5,759 nucleotides of DNA from Betaproteobacteria bacterium (GCA_020047725.1 JAIFNM010000037.1:1-5759), one strand, 5' to 3'. Positions 1-5,759 are shown, counted from the first letter of the stretch. The notes: generated by a model not told the origin, from the sequence alone. A program made the numbers and translations.

Positions 1-173
1 TCCTTCATCTGTGGCACGGCTTTCGGACTGACGAAAGAAGTGATTTGCAGGTGCTTAATCCCTGAATTTACTATGCCTTCGATAATGCGTATCTTGGTGT
101 CCAGTGGTATATATTCACTGACACTCTGGAAGCCATCGCGCGGTCCGACCTCATAGATTTCAATTTTGCTCAT
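1..173 (-). CDS. HMG-CoA-lyase-like DRE-TIM metallolyase (5' part of gene, cut by window edge)
   Basis: The first 57 codons are visible; the gene continues beyond base 1. Residues 8-16 read EVGPRDGFQ, the N-terminal signature of hydroxymethylglutaryl-CoA lyases, with catalytic Arg12 and metal-ligand Asp13. Residues 45-54 read TSFVSPKAVP, the second family block. Family members cleave a 3-hydroxy-3-methylglutaryl-CoA-type thioester into acetyl-CoA (or another acyl-CoA) and a 2-/3-oxo acid in a TIM barrel. The start is the ATG at 171-173, which overlaps the stop of the upstream CoA-transferase gene as ATGA. It has a strong GGAGGG ribosome binding site (180-185) six bases away, so translational coupling is likely. 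Oddities: the usual DGLQNE is DGFQSV, and Gln43 stands where canonical HMG-CoA lyases have Glu (Glu72 in human HMGCL, by my residue count from memory). That points to an HMGL-like paralogue whose substrate may not be HMG-CoA. The family is fairly sure; the substrate is unknown. Confidence 0.85.
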   Translation of the reverse strand, partial: MSKIEIYEVGPRDGFQSVSEYIPLDTKIRIIEGIVNSGIKHLQITSFVSPKAVPQMK

Positions 174-1663
174 GGCTGTCCCTCCAGCATAGACCCCGTT
201 TCTTTTAGCCTGCGATACCAGGTAAATGCTGCTTCAGGCAATTGAGGATGATGACCACCGCTTTCTGCCCTGGCTTCACATAGATAAGCACGCAATTGCT
301 CTCGATATTTTCCGGTTGTGCAGTTCGCTATGATGGCGTCTGCGCGCTCTACATCATCGAGACCACGAAGATCCGCCACGCCGTTCTCTGTCACCAGAAG
401 ATCCACATCGTGTTCACAGATATCCTGGTGAGACACCATCGGCACGATGTTTGAAATAGAACCGCCTTTGCTGGTCGAAGGAATTAGGACAATCGACAAT
501 CCTGCATTTTGAGCAAAATTGGCTCCCCCCCCAATGCCATTCATCACCCGGTTCCCATTGACATGACTTGCATTGACATTCCCGTAGATATCAACCTCGA
601 TCCCCGTGTTGAGCGTCAGCAACCCTAGTCTGCCGATTATTTCGGAATTGTTAGTGATATCGCCGTTGCGGATGACCAGAACATCACGAAGAGCTGGTGT
701 ATCGTTGATAAGCTGTTCCACCCGCTCGCTCATTTCTAAGCCGCCCGTCGATACGGCCACGGCTTTTCCAGAGGCGATCAGTTCCATGATTGGTTCACCA
801 ATACCGCCGCAAAAGAACTGCAATCCTTGAAAGCGGGAATGCATGAAGGCTCTGGCTACCGAGTTTGCGATGCTTCCAAAACCCATTTGAATCGGCGGGA
901 GCGTACCTCCAAAATTCTTATGGCATTCCAACTCCAGAAAGTTGAACAAATGCTCGGCAATCTTTTCGGTTTCCGGTGTACTCGGGGTTTGAGTTCCTGA
1001 TCGTTCCGGGATATTGGTTTCGACGATGTATTTGATCTTGTCCGGGTTGATCGGTATACAGGGGCCGCCAATCCGCTGACTGGTATGAACAAGCGGAATG
1101 GGTTGCGAATGAGGCGGAGCAAGCGGAATAAACACATCGTGAAGACCGCCGAGTTTTTCCGATTGCGCCCTGTTGATTTCAATGACCACTAGATCTGCTT
1201 CATTCATCAAGTGCCAGGTCATTCCGGAAGACGTGGTTGGGATCAAATCGCCGTTCGCATTTATTCCCAGTGCTTCCACGACAGCAACGTCGATCCTGCC
1301 GAAGCTGCCGCTTTGCAACAAGCGTGGCATCTTGTTCATTTGCTGCTCAACGTAGTGGACTGATCCGTGATTGATTTGAGAGGCCAGCGCTCTGCTGGCG
1401 CACATCGGCGTTCTCCGGGCAATGATATTCACCCCGCCAAGCTTCTCGTCCAGGAACGGAACGTTCGCACCAGTGATCAGATTGATCGACAGTGCCTCGC
1501 CCTCTTGTTTGCGACGCACGAGTTCATCAATCACTGCTTTTGGATAACCGGCCATCGCGTATCCGCTCATTGCGACAGTCATGCCGTCGCGGATAACTGC
1601 GGCGGCCTGTTCAGCCGAAGTCACCCGTTCAAGCAACTGAGCATTCTTGATTCTGTCCTTCAT
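170..1663 (-). CDS. Acetyl-CoA hydrolase / CoA-transferase family protein (Ach1/ScpC-like)
   Basis: A 497-residue protein, the usual length for the acetyl-CoA hydrolase / succinate:CoA transferase family. These cytosolic enzymes move CoA between a thioester and a free carboxylic acid. Family landmarks are IQMGFGSIANSV (about 258-269), the long block NRVMNGIGGGANFAQNA (371-387), and the C-terminal run SISNIVPMVSH (402-412), EHDVDLLVTENG (417-428) and ADLRGL (430-435). In AarC- and ScpC-type enzymes a Tyr-Thr-Glu-Val segment supplies the glutamate that forms the CoA thioester. Here the matching stretch is FFCGGIGEP (283-291), so Gly286 sits where that Glu is expected; Glu290 four residues on could be a substitute. 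Start: an upstream in-frame ATG at 1711 would add 16 residues unlike the family, whereas the ATG at 1661-1663 has a good AGGGG site. It is the second gene of a minus-strand operon, 80 bases after the aldehyde dehydrogenase and overlapping the lyase by ATGA. The family is confident; substrate and reaction are not. Confidence 0.88.
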   Translation of the reverse strand: MKDRIKNAQLLERVTSAEQAAAVIRDGMTVAMSGYAMAGYPKAVIDELVRRKQEGEALSINLITGANVPFLDEKLGGVNIIARRTPMCASRALASQINHGSVHYVEQQMNKMPRLLQSGSFGRIDVAVVEALGINANGDLIPTTSSGMTWHLMNEADLVVIEINRAQSEKLGGLHDVFIPLAPPHSQPIPLVHTSQRIGGPCIPINPDKIKYIVETNIPERSGTQTPSTPETEKIAEHLFNFLELECHKNFGGTLPPIQMGFGSIANSVARAFMHSRFQGLQFFCGGIGEPIMELIASGKAVAVSTGGLEMSERVEQLINDTPALRDVLVIRNGDITNNSEIIGRLGLLTLNTGIEVDIYGNVNASHVNGNRVMNGIGGGANFAQNAGLSIVLIPSTSKGGSISNIVPMVSHQDICEHDVDLLVTENGVADLRGLDDVERADAIIANCTTGKYREQLRAYLCEARAESGGHHPQLPEAAFTWYRRLKETGSMLEGQP

Positions 1664-1670
1664 TGCAGTT

Positions 1671-1675
1671 CCCCT
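1671..1675 (-). promoter_or_regulatory. Ribosome binding site of the CoA-transferase gene
   Basis: On the minus strand the sequence AAAGGGGAACTGCAATG places an AGGGG core seven bases before the ATG at 1663. It decides the start in favour of MKDRIKNAQ over the longer in-frame reading that begins at 1711. Confidence 0.7.
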
Positions 1676-1743
1676 TTGAGCTCCCGATCGATGTCGAAGT
1701 GTTGGCCTCAAAATCGAAGTGTCGAGTTCAAGCAGACAGAAAA

Positions 1744-3153
1744 TTATCGAGGTGTGAAACCTGAAAACAGTTCTTCGTCTGTAGGTTTATGGTCCGGGAT
1801 TTCGCGGATAACCCATGTATTGTTCATGTAGTGTTTTAGCGTGATGTTTTCGGAGGCAATATTCCCCCCCCAGGTTCCACAGCCGAGCGAGCTGGTATAG
1901 GGCATTCCACTGACCCAGCTGCCAGTATTGGTCGCGGCTTGCGGCAGGTTGACAACCACGCGCGTGGTGAACGTTTCGATTGACAGCTTTTCAACATTTT
2001 CACGGGTATTGGAATAAATGCCGCAAGAATGTCCTGCCCCTGCATAGGCATGGTTCTCGTTGATGATGCGAATCGCATCGTCGATTCCATGGCTCTTATA
2101 AATCGCTATGACCGGGCACATCTTTTCGCCGCTGAAAGGAGTCGTTTCGCCGGTTTCCTGTTCTTCCACCAGAATCATGCAAGCGTCTTCGGGCACACTG
2201 AGCCCCGCCAATGCGGCGATATTGCTGACCGGTGATGCTACGATATCCCTGTTAATGACATGATCCTTTGGCCAATTTGGCCAGATCGCTCTCTTTAGCT
2301 GCTCTTTTTCGCTCTGATTCAAAAGATAAGCACCCACCTTCTTGAACTCGCTCATCATTTCGTCATAAACCGACGAATCAATCACAACGCTGTTATCGCA
2401 AGAGCATCCGGCGGACAGATCGAAGATCTTGCTTGTCTTGATCTTGGCGGCCGCATCAGGCAGATCTGCCGTCCGGTCCACGACGATTATTGCATTCCCG
2501 GCGCCGACGCCATAAGCAGGCGTTCCGGAGCTGTAAGCGGCCTTTACCATTGGTTGCCCGCCTGTTGCAATTACCAGATCGCATTGCTTCATGAGCTCAT
2601 TTGTTTTTTCGACAGAAGGGTTTTCGATGGCAATGAACAGATCTTCCGGTGCATCGTATTTCTTCATGACTGCGCGGATGTAATCAACCGTTTTCATTGC
2701 AGTACGCGCACCTCTCGGATGCGGCGAAAAAATAATGGCATCGCGAGCTTTGACTGCAAAAATAGACTGCAAGATCGGGTGCATTTCCGACTGTGTGCTT
2801 GGCACAAGCGAACCGATCACGCCGACCGGTTTGGCTATCCGAACGAGTCCACGCTCTGGAATTTCCTCGACAACACCGACAGTCTTCGCATGCTTGACAT
2901 CGTAAAACGTGCCTCGGCATTTGACACTGACTTTAGCGATTTTTGACGGGACATCGCCAAGTCTGCATTCGTCAAAGGAGAACTCTGCAAGTTCTTCAAG
3001 CAAGTCCTGATTGGCAACAATTTCCCAGGTGATTGCAGCTGCCAACTCATCGACCTTCTGCTGTGAAAAACCTTGCGCAATCTTCTGTGCCTGGCGTGCC
3101 CGATTAATTAACTCCGAAATACATGCAACTGTTTCCGGCCGACTGTTACTCAT
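1744..3153 (-). CDS. CoA-acylating aldehyde dehydrogenase (sulfoacetaldehyde dehydrogenase/EutE/AdhE-like)
   Basis: A 469-residue protein that should oxidise an aldehyde to its acyl-CoA with NAD(P)+ and CoA, or run in reverse. Visible landmarks: KPVGVIGSLVPSTQSEMHP (108-126), the acylating-ALDH N-terminal block; ATGGQPMVKAAYSSG (196-210) and GVGAGN (215-220), nucleotide-binding region; FDLSAGCSCDNSVV (244-257), in which Cys250 aligns with the catalytic Cys of AdhE/EutE; SLGCGTWGGN (422-431) followed by SENITLKHYMNNTWVIR, the C-terminal block typical of this branch. Length and the CSCDNSVV style recall SauS, but substrate cannot be read from sequence. It is not the MmsA/IolA-type methylmalonate-semialdehyde dehydrogenase of inositol catabolism, despite the neighbouring iol genes. 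The start ATG (3151-3153) has AGGAG at 3162-3166, eight bases away. It is the first gene of the minus-strand operon with the CoA-transferase and lyase genes, and would supply or consume the acyl-CoA that these two handle. Confidence 0.9.
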   Translation of the reverse strand: MSNSRPETVACISELINRARQAQKIAQGFSQQKVDELAAAITWEIVANQDLLEELAEFSFDECRLGDVPSKIAKVSVKCRGTFYDVKHAKTVGVVEEIPERGLVRIAKPVGVIGSLVPSTQSEMHPILQSIFAVKARDAIIFSPHPRGARTAMKTVDYIRAVMKKYDAPEDLFIAIENPSVEKTNELMKQCDLVIATGGQPMVKAAYSSGTPAYGVGAGNAIIVVDRTADLPDAAAKIKTSKIFDLSAGCSCDNSVVIDSSVYDEMMSEFKKVGAYLLNQSEKEQLKRAIWPNWPKDHVINRDIVASPVSNIAALAGLSVPEDACMILVEEQETGETTPFSGEKMCPVIAIYKSHGIDDAIRIINENHAYAGAGHSCGIYSNTRENVEKLSIETFTTRVVVNLPQAATNTGSWVSGMPYTSSLGCGTWGGNIASENITLKHYMNNTWVIREIPDHKPTDEELFSGFTPR

Positions 3154-3380
3154 AAGCGTGACTCCTGATTGGTTTTGTTGCTGCTGGGTACATTGAGATC
3201 GGTGATCAACAAACTGGTCGCCGCACCGGCTTTGATCTTCTATGTCGCTATCTCCGCGTTGGCGCCATTCTCAACCGTGTTTCCGGCAATACTTAAGATG
3301 CTCGAAATGCTTCGTAGATCGATAACAAAACTACCTGTCATCATGAACGCGGTCACCCAGTCCGCCGCTCCGGCAATTTT
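3154..3380. other. Gap between iolG and the aldehyde dehydrogenase operon, no recognised gene
   Basis: These 227 bases lie upstream of the aldehyde dehydrogenase operon and downstream of iolG, so they should hold the operon's promoter. No convincing -35/-10 pair was found: a TTGAGA on the minus strand (about 3268-3273) lacks a good -10 partner. The plus strand is open as a 71-codon, hydrophobic reading frame (3169-3384), and the minus strand is nearly open through the same stretch, interrupted by one TAG. Neither reading resembles a protein I know. It may be a decayed gene remnant or chance. Confidence 0.5.
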
Positions 3381-4435
3381 TTAGGTCAGACGCACGATAC
3401 GGCCTTCGCGCCAGGAGGTGGTTGCCGCATCCGCCAGTTCAAGCGCCTTGACGCCGTCTACGATGCTGACGCGCAATTTCTCATGGCCGCCCAGTACCGC
3501 CACAAAATGGTCGAGCTCGATACGGTACGCCCGCTCATAGCGCTGGAGGAAGAAGTGTTCCGGCTTGTCGGCCGAGACGACCTCAGGACCCGATGCAACG
3601 ACTTCGGTTGGACGGTGGTTGCCGGCCTGCAGCATGCCCTTTGAACCGAGTACTTCGAAACGCTGATCGTAGCCGTAGGCGGCACGGCGCGAGGTATGGA
3701 TCTGAGCCAGCTTGCCGGTCACGGTACGGATGGTCACGGCCGTGGTATCGGCGTCATTGGCCACCGTGGCGATTGTCGGATCGGTCAGGGCGCTGGCCGT
3801 GGCATAAACCGTCTCGGCCTCTTCGCCGAAGATCCAGCGGAAGATGTCGAAATCGTGAATCAGCATGTCCTTGAAAATGCCGCCCGAACGTTGCAGGTAC
3901 TCGACGGGAGGCGCACCCGGGTCATGTCCTTGAAAATGCCGCCCGAACGTTGCAGGTACTCGACGGGAGGCGCACCCGGGTCGCGGCTGATGACCGACAA
4001 GGCCTCAAGCTCGCCGATTTCGCCCTTTTCGATGCGTGCCTTGAGCGCAGAGAACGTCGGGTCGAAACGACGCTGAAATCCGATCAGACAGGCCTTGCCC
4101 GAAGCCTGCACGGCTTTCTCGCACTCACGTGCCCGGTTCAGGTCAAGGTCAACCGGCTTTTCGCAGAAGATGTGCTTGCCAGCCGCCGCCGCACGCTGAA
4201 TGAGATCGGCGTGGGTGTCGGTCGATGAGCCAATAAGCACGGCGTCGATACTGTGGTCAGCAAAAATCTGTTCAACAGTAACAACGCTGGTGCCCAGTTG
4301 CGCGGCCAGCTTGGCGGCAGGTTCCGGGATTGCGTCAGCGACGCCGGCCAGGCTGACGCCCGGATTGCGGGCGGCATTCGACGCGTGGATCTGGCCGATG
4401 CGACCGGCACCAATAACTGCCATTCTGATTGTCAT
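3381..4435 (-). pseudogene. iolG: myo-inositol 2-dehydrogenase IolG, frameshifted by a 59-base duplication
   Basis: IolG oxidises myo-inositol to 2-keto-myo-inositol (scyllo-inosose) with NAD+, the first step of inositol catabolism. The N-terminal reading MTIRMAVIGAGRIGQIHASN has a Rossmann GxGxxG at residues 9-14; STDTHADL (71-78) and the catalytic-Lys motif CEKP (Lys93) follow. The frame runs correctly to FKDM (Asp170, Met171), then a 59-base tandem duplication shifts it. Twenty unrelated residues follow, with a TGA at 3860-3862, giving a product of about 191 residues. The rest of IolG (LIHDFDIFRWIFGEE onward) is intact in another frame down to the TAA at 3381-3383. Deleting one copy gives 331 residues with Lys93, Asp170 and His174, matching the Lys97/Asp172/His176 set of Bacillus subtilis IolG. 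Internal restart at the ATG at 3866 would give a 161-residue C-terminal half, but its AGGA lies too close to be a good site. Identity as an IolG-type GFO/IDH/MocA dehydrogenase is strong, helped by divergent iolD. Whether the break is biological is open. Confidence 0.88.
3864..3982. repeat. Perfect 59-base tandem direct duplication inside iolG
   Basis: Bases 3864-3922 are repeated exactly at 3923-3981, and the identity runs one base further (3982 equals 3923). There are exactly two copies and no mismatch. The unit begins catgtccttgaaaatgccgc and ends gcgcacccgggt. In the minus-strand gene it encodes the stretch from PGAPPVEY through FKDM, next to the active-site motif. A 59-base unit cannot keep the frame. 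Confidence 0.97.
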
Positions 4436-4445
4436 GATGCGTGTT

Positions 4446-4449
4446 CTCC
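4446..4449 (-). promoter_or_regulatory. Ribosome binding site of iolG
   Basis: Reading the minus strand, TGGAGAACACGCATCATG places GGAG ten bases before the ATG at 4433-4435. This sets the start at MTIRMAVIG, right before the Rossmann fold as in the family, and argues against the in-frame ATG at 4522, which would add 29 unrelated residues. Confidence 0.65.
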
Positions 4450-4523
4450 ATGGTTTGTTTGAAATCGGTAGGGTGCTACGGAAAGGCGCACATAGCGAAG
4501 AAGAGGTGCGTGCCATGCGCAAT

Positions 4524-4552
4524 ATTCTAGAACGAAACGCCCAATATAGAAA
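4524..4552 (-). promoter_or_regulatory. Candidate sigma-70 promoter of iolG
   Basis: On the minus strand, TTTCTA (4547-4552) and TAGAAT (4524-4529) are separated by 17 bases. The -10 matches the consensus at five of six positions and the -35 at three. Transcription would start near 4517, giving a leader of roughly 80 bases. The inverted repeat at 4546-4563 lies on the -35 box, where a repressor would block it. Prediction by eye only. Confidence 0.4.
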
Positions 4553-4563
4553 GTTTATTCTAT
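4546..4563. promoter_or_regulatory. Inverted repeat ATAGAA-N6-TTCTAT, candidate IolR operator
   Basis: Perfect six-base arms around a six-base spacer. The core GAA-N6-TTC has the spacing of the GGAA-N6-TTCC motif described for the RpiR-type inositol repressor IolR of Sinorhizobium meliloti (recalled, not checked). It overlaps the -35 of the proposed iolG promoter. No iolR gene is in the window, so assignment is inferred. Confidence 0.4.
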
Positions 4564-4576
4564 TAAATCACCAATT

Positions 4577-4592
4577 CGAAAACCCGATTTCG
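4577..4592. promoter_or_regulatory. Inverted repeat CGAAA-N6-TTTCG
   Basis: Perfect five-base arms with the same six-base spacer as the repeat at 4546-4563. The two centres are 30 bases apart, close to three helical turns, so dimers of one regulator could bind on the same DNA face. Such arms can arise by chance in this length. Confidence 0.3.
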
Positions 4593-4658
4593 GCGGCATT
4601 GCCGAGCACGGCCTTCGTTGTGACAAGCGTCAGCATGGCCATACTCACACCCGCTAAT

Positions 4659-4672
4659 AGAAATTTCTTTCC
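4659..4672. promoter_or_regulatory. AGAA-N6-TTCC, second candidate IolR site
   Basis: Fits the GGAA-N6-TTCC pattern with one mismatch in one half-site. It overlaps a perfect ten-base palindrome AGAAATTTCT (4659-4668). It lies upstream of the proposed iolD -35. Confidence 0.35.
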
Positions 4673-4687
4673 ATAACGCGGTCAAAA

Positions 4688-4708
4688 CGAAAATTAGTTG
4701 CATTTTCG
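4688..4708. promoter_or_regulatory. Inverted repeat CGAAAAT-N7-ATTTTCG upstream of iolD
   Basis: Perfect seven-base arms around a seven-base spacer. It covers the proposed -35 hexamer of iolD (4698-4703), the position expected of a repressor operator. Its arms share CGAAA with the repeat at 4577-4592. Confidence 0.4.
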
Positions 4709-4726
4709 CCTGAAGCCGGCTATCTT
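4698..4726 (+). promoter_or_regulatory. Candidate sigma-70 promoter of iolD
   Basis: TTGCAT (4698-4703) and TATCTT (4721-4726) are separated by exactly 17 bases. Matches to consensus are three and four of six. Transcription would start near 4733, leaving a leader of about 110 bases that contains the inverted repeat at 4778-4807. Prediction by eye only. Confidence 0.35.
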
Positions 4727-4777
4727 TGGCAACAGCTTCCCTTGAATCTGGCAGCGGATCCGAGGGCAAATGGGTTA

Positions 4778-4807
4778 AGCGCAAACACTCATAGCAAACA
4801 TTGCGCT
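4778..4807. repeat. Inverted repeat AGCGCAA-N16-TTGCGCT in the iolD leader
   Basis: Perfect seven-base arms 16 bases apart; inside lie two direct copies of GCAAACA (4781-4787 and 4794-4800). The right arm ends 26 bases before the iolD ribosome binding site. It could be an RNA stem-loop in the leader or a protein-binding site; nothing in the sequence decides between them. Confidence 0.4.
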
Positions 4808-4846
4808 GGGTTACGGAATCAACGGAAAATAGTGGAGGTTTTGGGA

Positions 4847-5759
4847 ATGGCTACGGTTCGTCTGACGATGGCGCAGGCTCTGGTGCGTTATCTGGTTGCA
4901 CAACGGGTGTCTACCGAAAGTGGCACAGAGCCGCTGTTTGGCGGCGTTTGGGCTATCTTCGGGCACGGTAACGTGGTGGGGCTTGGCGAAGCGCTGTATG
5001 CAGCGCGGAAACAGATCCCCACGTATCGGGCGCACAATGAACAGGGAATGGCGCTGGCCGCGACGGCCTATGCCAAAGCGCATTTCCGCCGCCGCATGAT
5101 GGCTGTCACTACTTCGATCGGTCCGGGCTGCACAAATCTTGTTACCGCCGCAGCGACCGCCCACGTCAATCGCCTGCCGATGCTGCTGCTTCCCGGCGAT
5201 GTATTCGTTTCCCGCGATCCCGATCCGGTACTCCAGCAAGTTGAAGATTTCCAGGATGGTGGCGTCTCGGCAGCCGACTGCCTGCGCCCGGTATCGCGCT
5301 ACTTTGATCGCATCGTCACGCCGCACCAGTTGCTTGTTGCCCTGCCGCGCGCCATTGCCTACCTCACTGACCCCGCACTTTGCGGTCCGGTCACACTGGC
5401 CTTGCCGCAGGACGTGCAGGCCATGGCCGCCGACTGGCCAGAAGAGTTCTTTGCCGAACGCGTTGTCCATTTCCGCCAGCCGATGCCCGAGACCTTCCAG
5501 ATCGAGGCCGCAGCCGAACTGCTGAAGACGGCTAAACGTCCGCTGGTCGTTGCCGGTGGCGGCGTTCTATATAGCCAAGGTGGTTGCGAAGCGCTCAAGA
5601 CTTTCGTTGAAGCGCACGGTATTCCGGTCGGCGAAACGCATGCCGGTAAGAGCGTCCTGGCCTGGGACCATCCAATGCTTTCGGGCGCCATTGGCGTCAC
5701 CGGATCACCAGCCGCCAACGAGCTAGCCGCCGAAGCCGATGTGGTCATCGCCGTCGGAA
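4847..5759 (+). CDS. iolD: IolD, 3D-(3,5/4)-trihydroxycyclohexane-1,2-dione hydrolase (3' end beyond window)
   Basis: The first 304 codons of a ThDP-dependent enzyme that opens the ring of 3D-trihydroxycyclohexane-1,2-dione to 5-deoxyglucuronate, the third step of myo-inositol catabolism. It begins MATVRLTMAQALVRYL and holds the IolD-type block VWAIFGHGNVVGLGEAL (34-50). RAHNEQGMALAA (61-72) has Glu65, the conserved glutamate that activates the thiamine cofactor. TTSIGPGCTN (88-97), LPGDVF (115-120), DPDPVLQQVEDFQDG (124-138) and RPVSRYFDRI (147-156) are also characteristic. This is the N-terminal Pyr domain and part of the middle domain; full-length IolD has over 600 residues, so the PP domain lies outside. 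The start ATG follows GGAGG (4834-4838) by eight bases. It is divergent from iolG across a shared control region, so joint induction by inositol is likely. No frameshift is seen in the visible part. Confidence 0.95.
   Translation, partial: MATVRLTMAQALVRYLVAQRVSTESGTEPLFGGVWAIFGHGNVVGLGEALYAARKQIPTYRAHNEQGMALAATAYAKAHFRRRMMAVTTSIGPGCTNLVTAAATAHVNRLPMLLLPGDVFVSRDPDPVLQQVEDFQDGGVSAADCLRPVSRYFDRIVTPHQLLVALPRAIAYLTDPALCGPVTLALPQDVQAMAADWPEEFFAERVVHFRQPMPETFQIEAAAELLKTAKRPLVVAGGGVLYSQGGCEALKTFVEAHGIPVGETHAGKSVLAWDHPMLSGAIGVTGSPAANELAAEADVVIAVG

Larger units (their letters stand above)
4436..4846. promoter_or_regulatory. Divergent iolG-iolD control region
   Basis: This 411-base non-coding stretch separates iolG (leftward) from iolD (rightward). 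It is visibly more AT-rich than the flanking genes around 4520-4710. It carries several short inverted repeats and one plausible promoter in each direction, listed separately. TAGAA or its complement TTCTA occurs five times between 4525 and 4662. No credible gene was found in it on either strand. Confidence 0.75.

Noticed and set aside
1664..1711. Longer start for the CoA-transferase at 1711
   Set aside because: The extra 16 residues are low-quality and contain the ribosome binding site of the ATG at 1663.
1367..1831. 154-codon plus-strand open frame across the CoA-transferase/ALDH junction
   Set aside because: It is antisense to two well-supported genes and its translation has no recognisable features.
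1744..3153. Aldehyde dehydrogenase as IolA/MmsA, the last inositol-pathway enzyme
   Set aside because: The catalytic block CSCDN and the C-terminal GCGTWGGN motif belong to the EutE/AdhE/SauS acylating branch, and the length is shorter than MmsA.
3364..3382. Possible intrinsic terminator on the plus strand (GCCG-CTC-CGGC followed by six T)
   Set aside because: The stem is only four base pairs, and no plus-strand gene of known identity ends here; both neighbours run on the minus strand.
4436..4522. N-terminal extension of IolG starting at the ATG at 4522
   Set aside because: It adds 29 residues before the Rossmann fold, unlike the family, while the ATG at 4435 has a good GGAG site and starts directly at the fold.
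4811..5748. Long minus-strand open frames opposite iolD
   Set aside because: They are low-complexity antisense readings of a clearly recognisable IolD coding frame.

Overview
The window looks like a catabolic, accessory part of a proteobacterial chromosome. A beta-proteobacterium of the Burkholderiales type is my best guess, from the style of the IolD and IolG proteins and the fairly GC-rich codon use of the iol genes. I cannot fix the genus from sequence reading alone. No RNA genes, CRISPR arrays or insertion sequences were seen.

Left part (1-3153, all on the minus strand, so it reads right to left): a three-gene operon. The first gene is a CoA-acylating aldehyde dehydrogenase of the sulfoacetaldehyde dehydrogenase (SauS)/EutE/AdhE type (1744-3153). 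Next is a protein of the acetyl-CoA hydrolase / succinate CoA-transferase family (170-1663). Last is the start of an HMG-CoA-lyase-like DRE-TIM metallolyase (1-173, running off the window), which overlaps its neighbour by an ATGA. Together they suggest a route of aldehyde <-> acyl-CoA, CoA exchange with a free acid, and aldol cleavage of a 3-hydroxyacyl-CoA. The natural substrate is not clear. Two of the three enzymes appear to differ from their textbook relatives at a key acidic residue.

Right part (3381-5759): a divergent pair of myo-inositol catabolism genes, iolG (minus strand, inositol 2-dehydrogenase) and iolD (plus strand, ThDP-dependent trihydroxycyclohexanedione hydrolase, cut by the window end). 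Between them is a 411-base control region with several short inverted repeats and plausible promoters in both directions. Some repeats have the GAA-N6-TTC core expected of an RpiR-type IolR operator.

The most striking feature is a perfect 59-base tandem duplication inside iolG (3864-3982). Since 59 is not a multiple of three, it shifts the frame immediately after the catalytic Asp and stops the protein at about 191 residues. Removing one copy restores a normal 331-residue IolG with its Lys/Asp/His catalytic set. The duplication is either a very recent inactivating mutation or an assembly/sequencing artefact.

The 227-base gap between iolG and the aldehyde dehydrogenase operon (3154-3380) holds no recognised gene.
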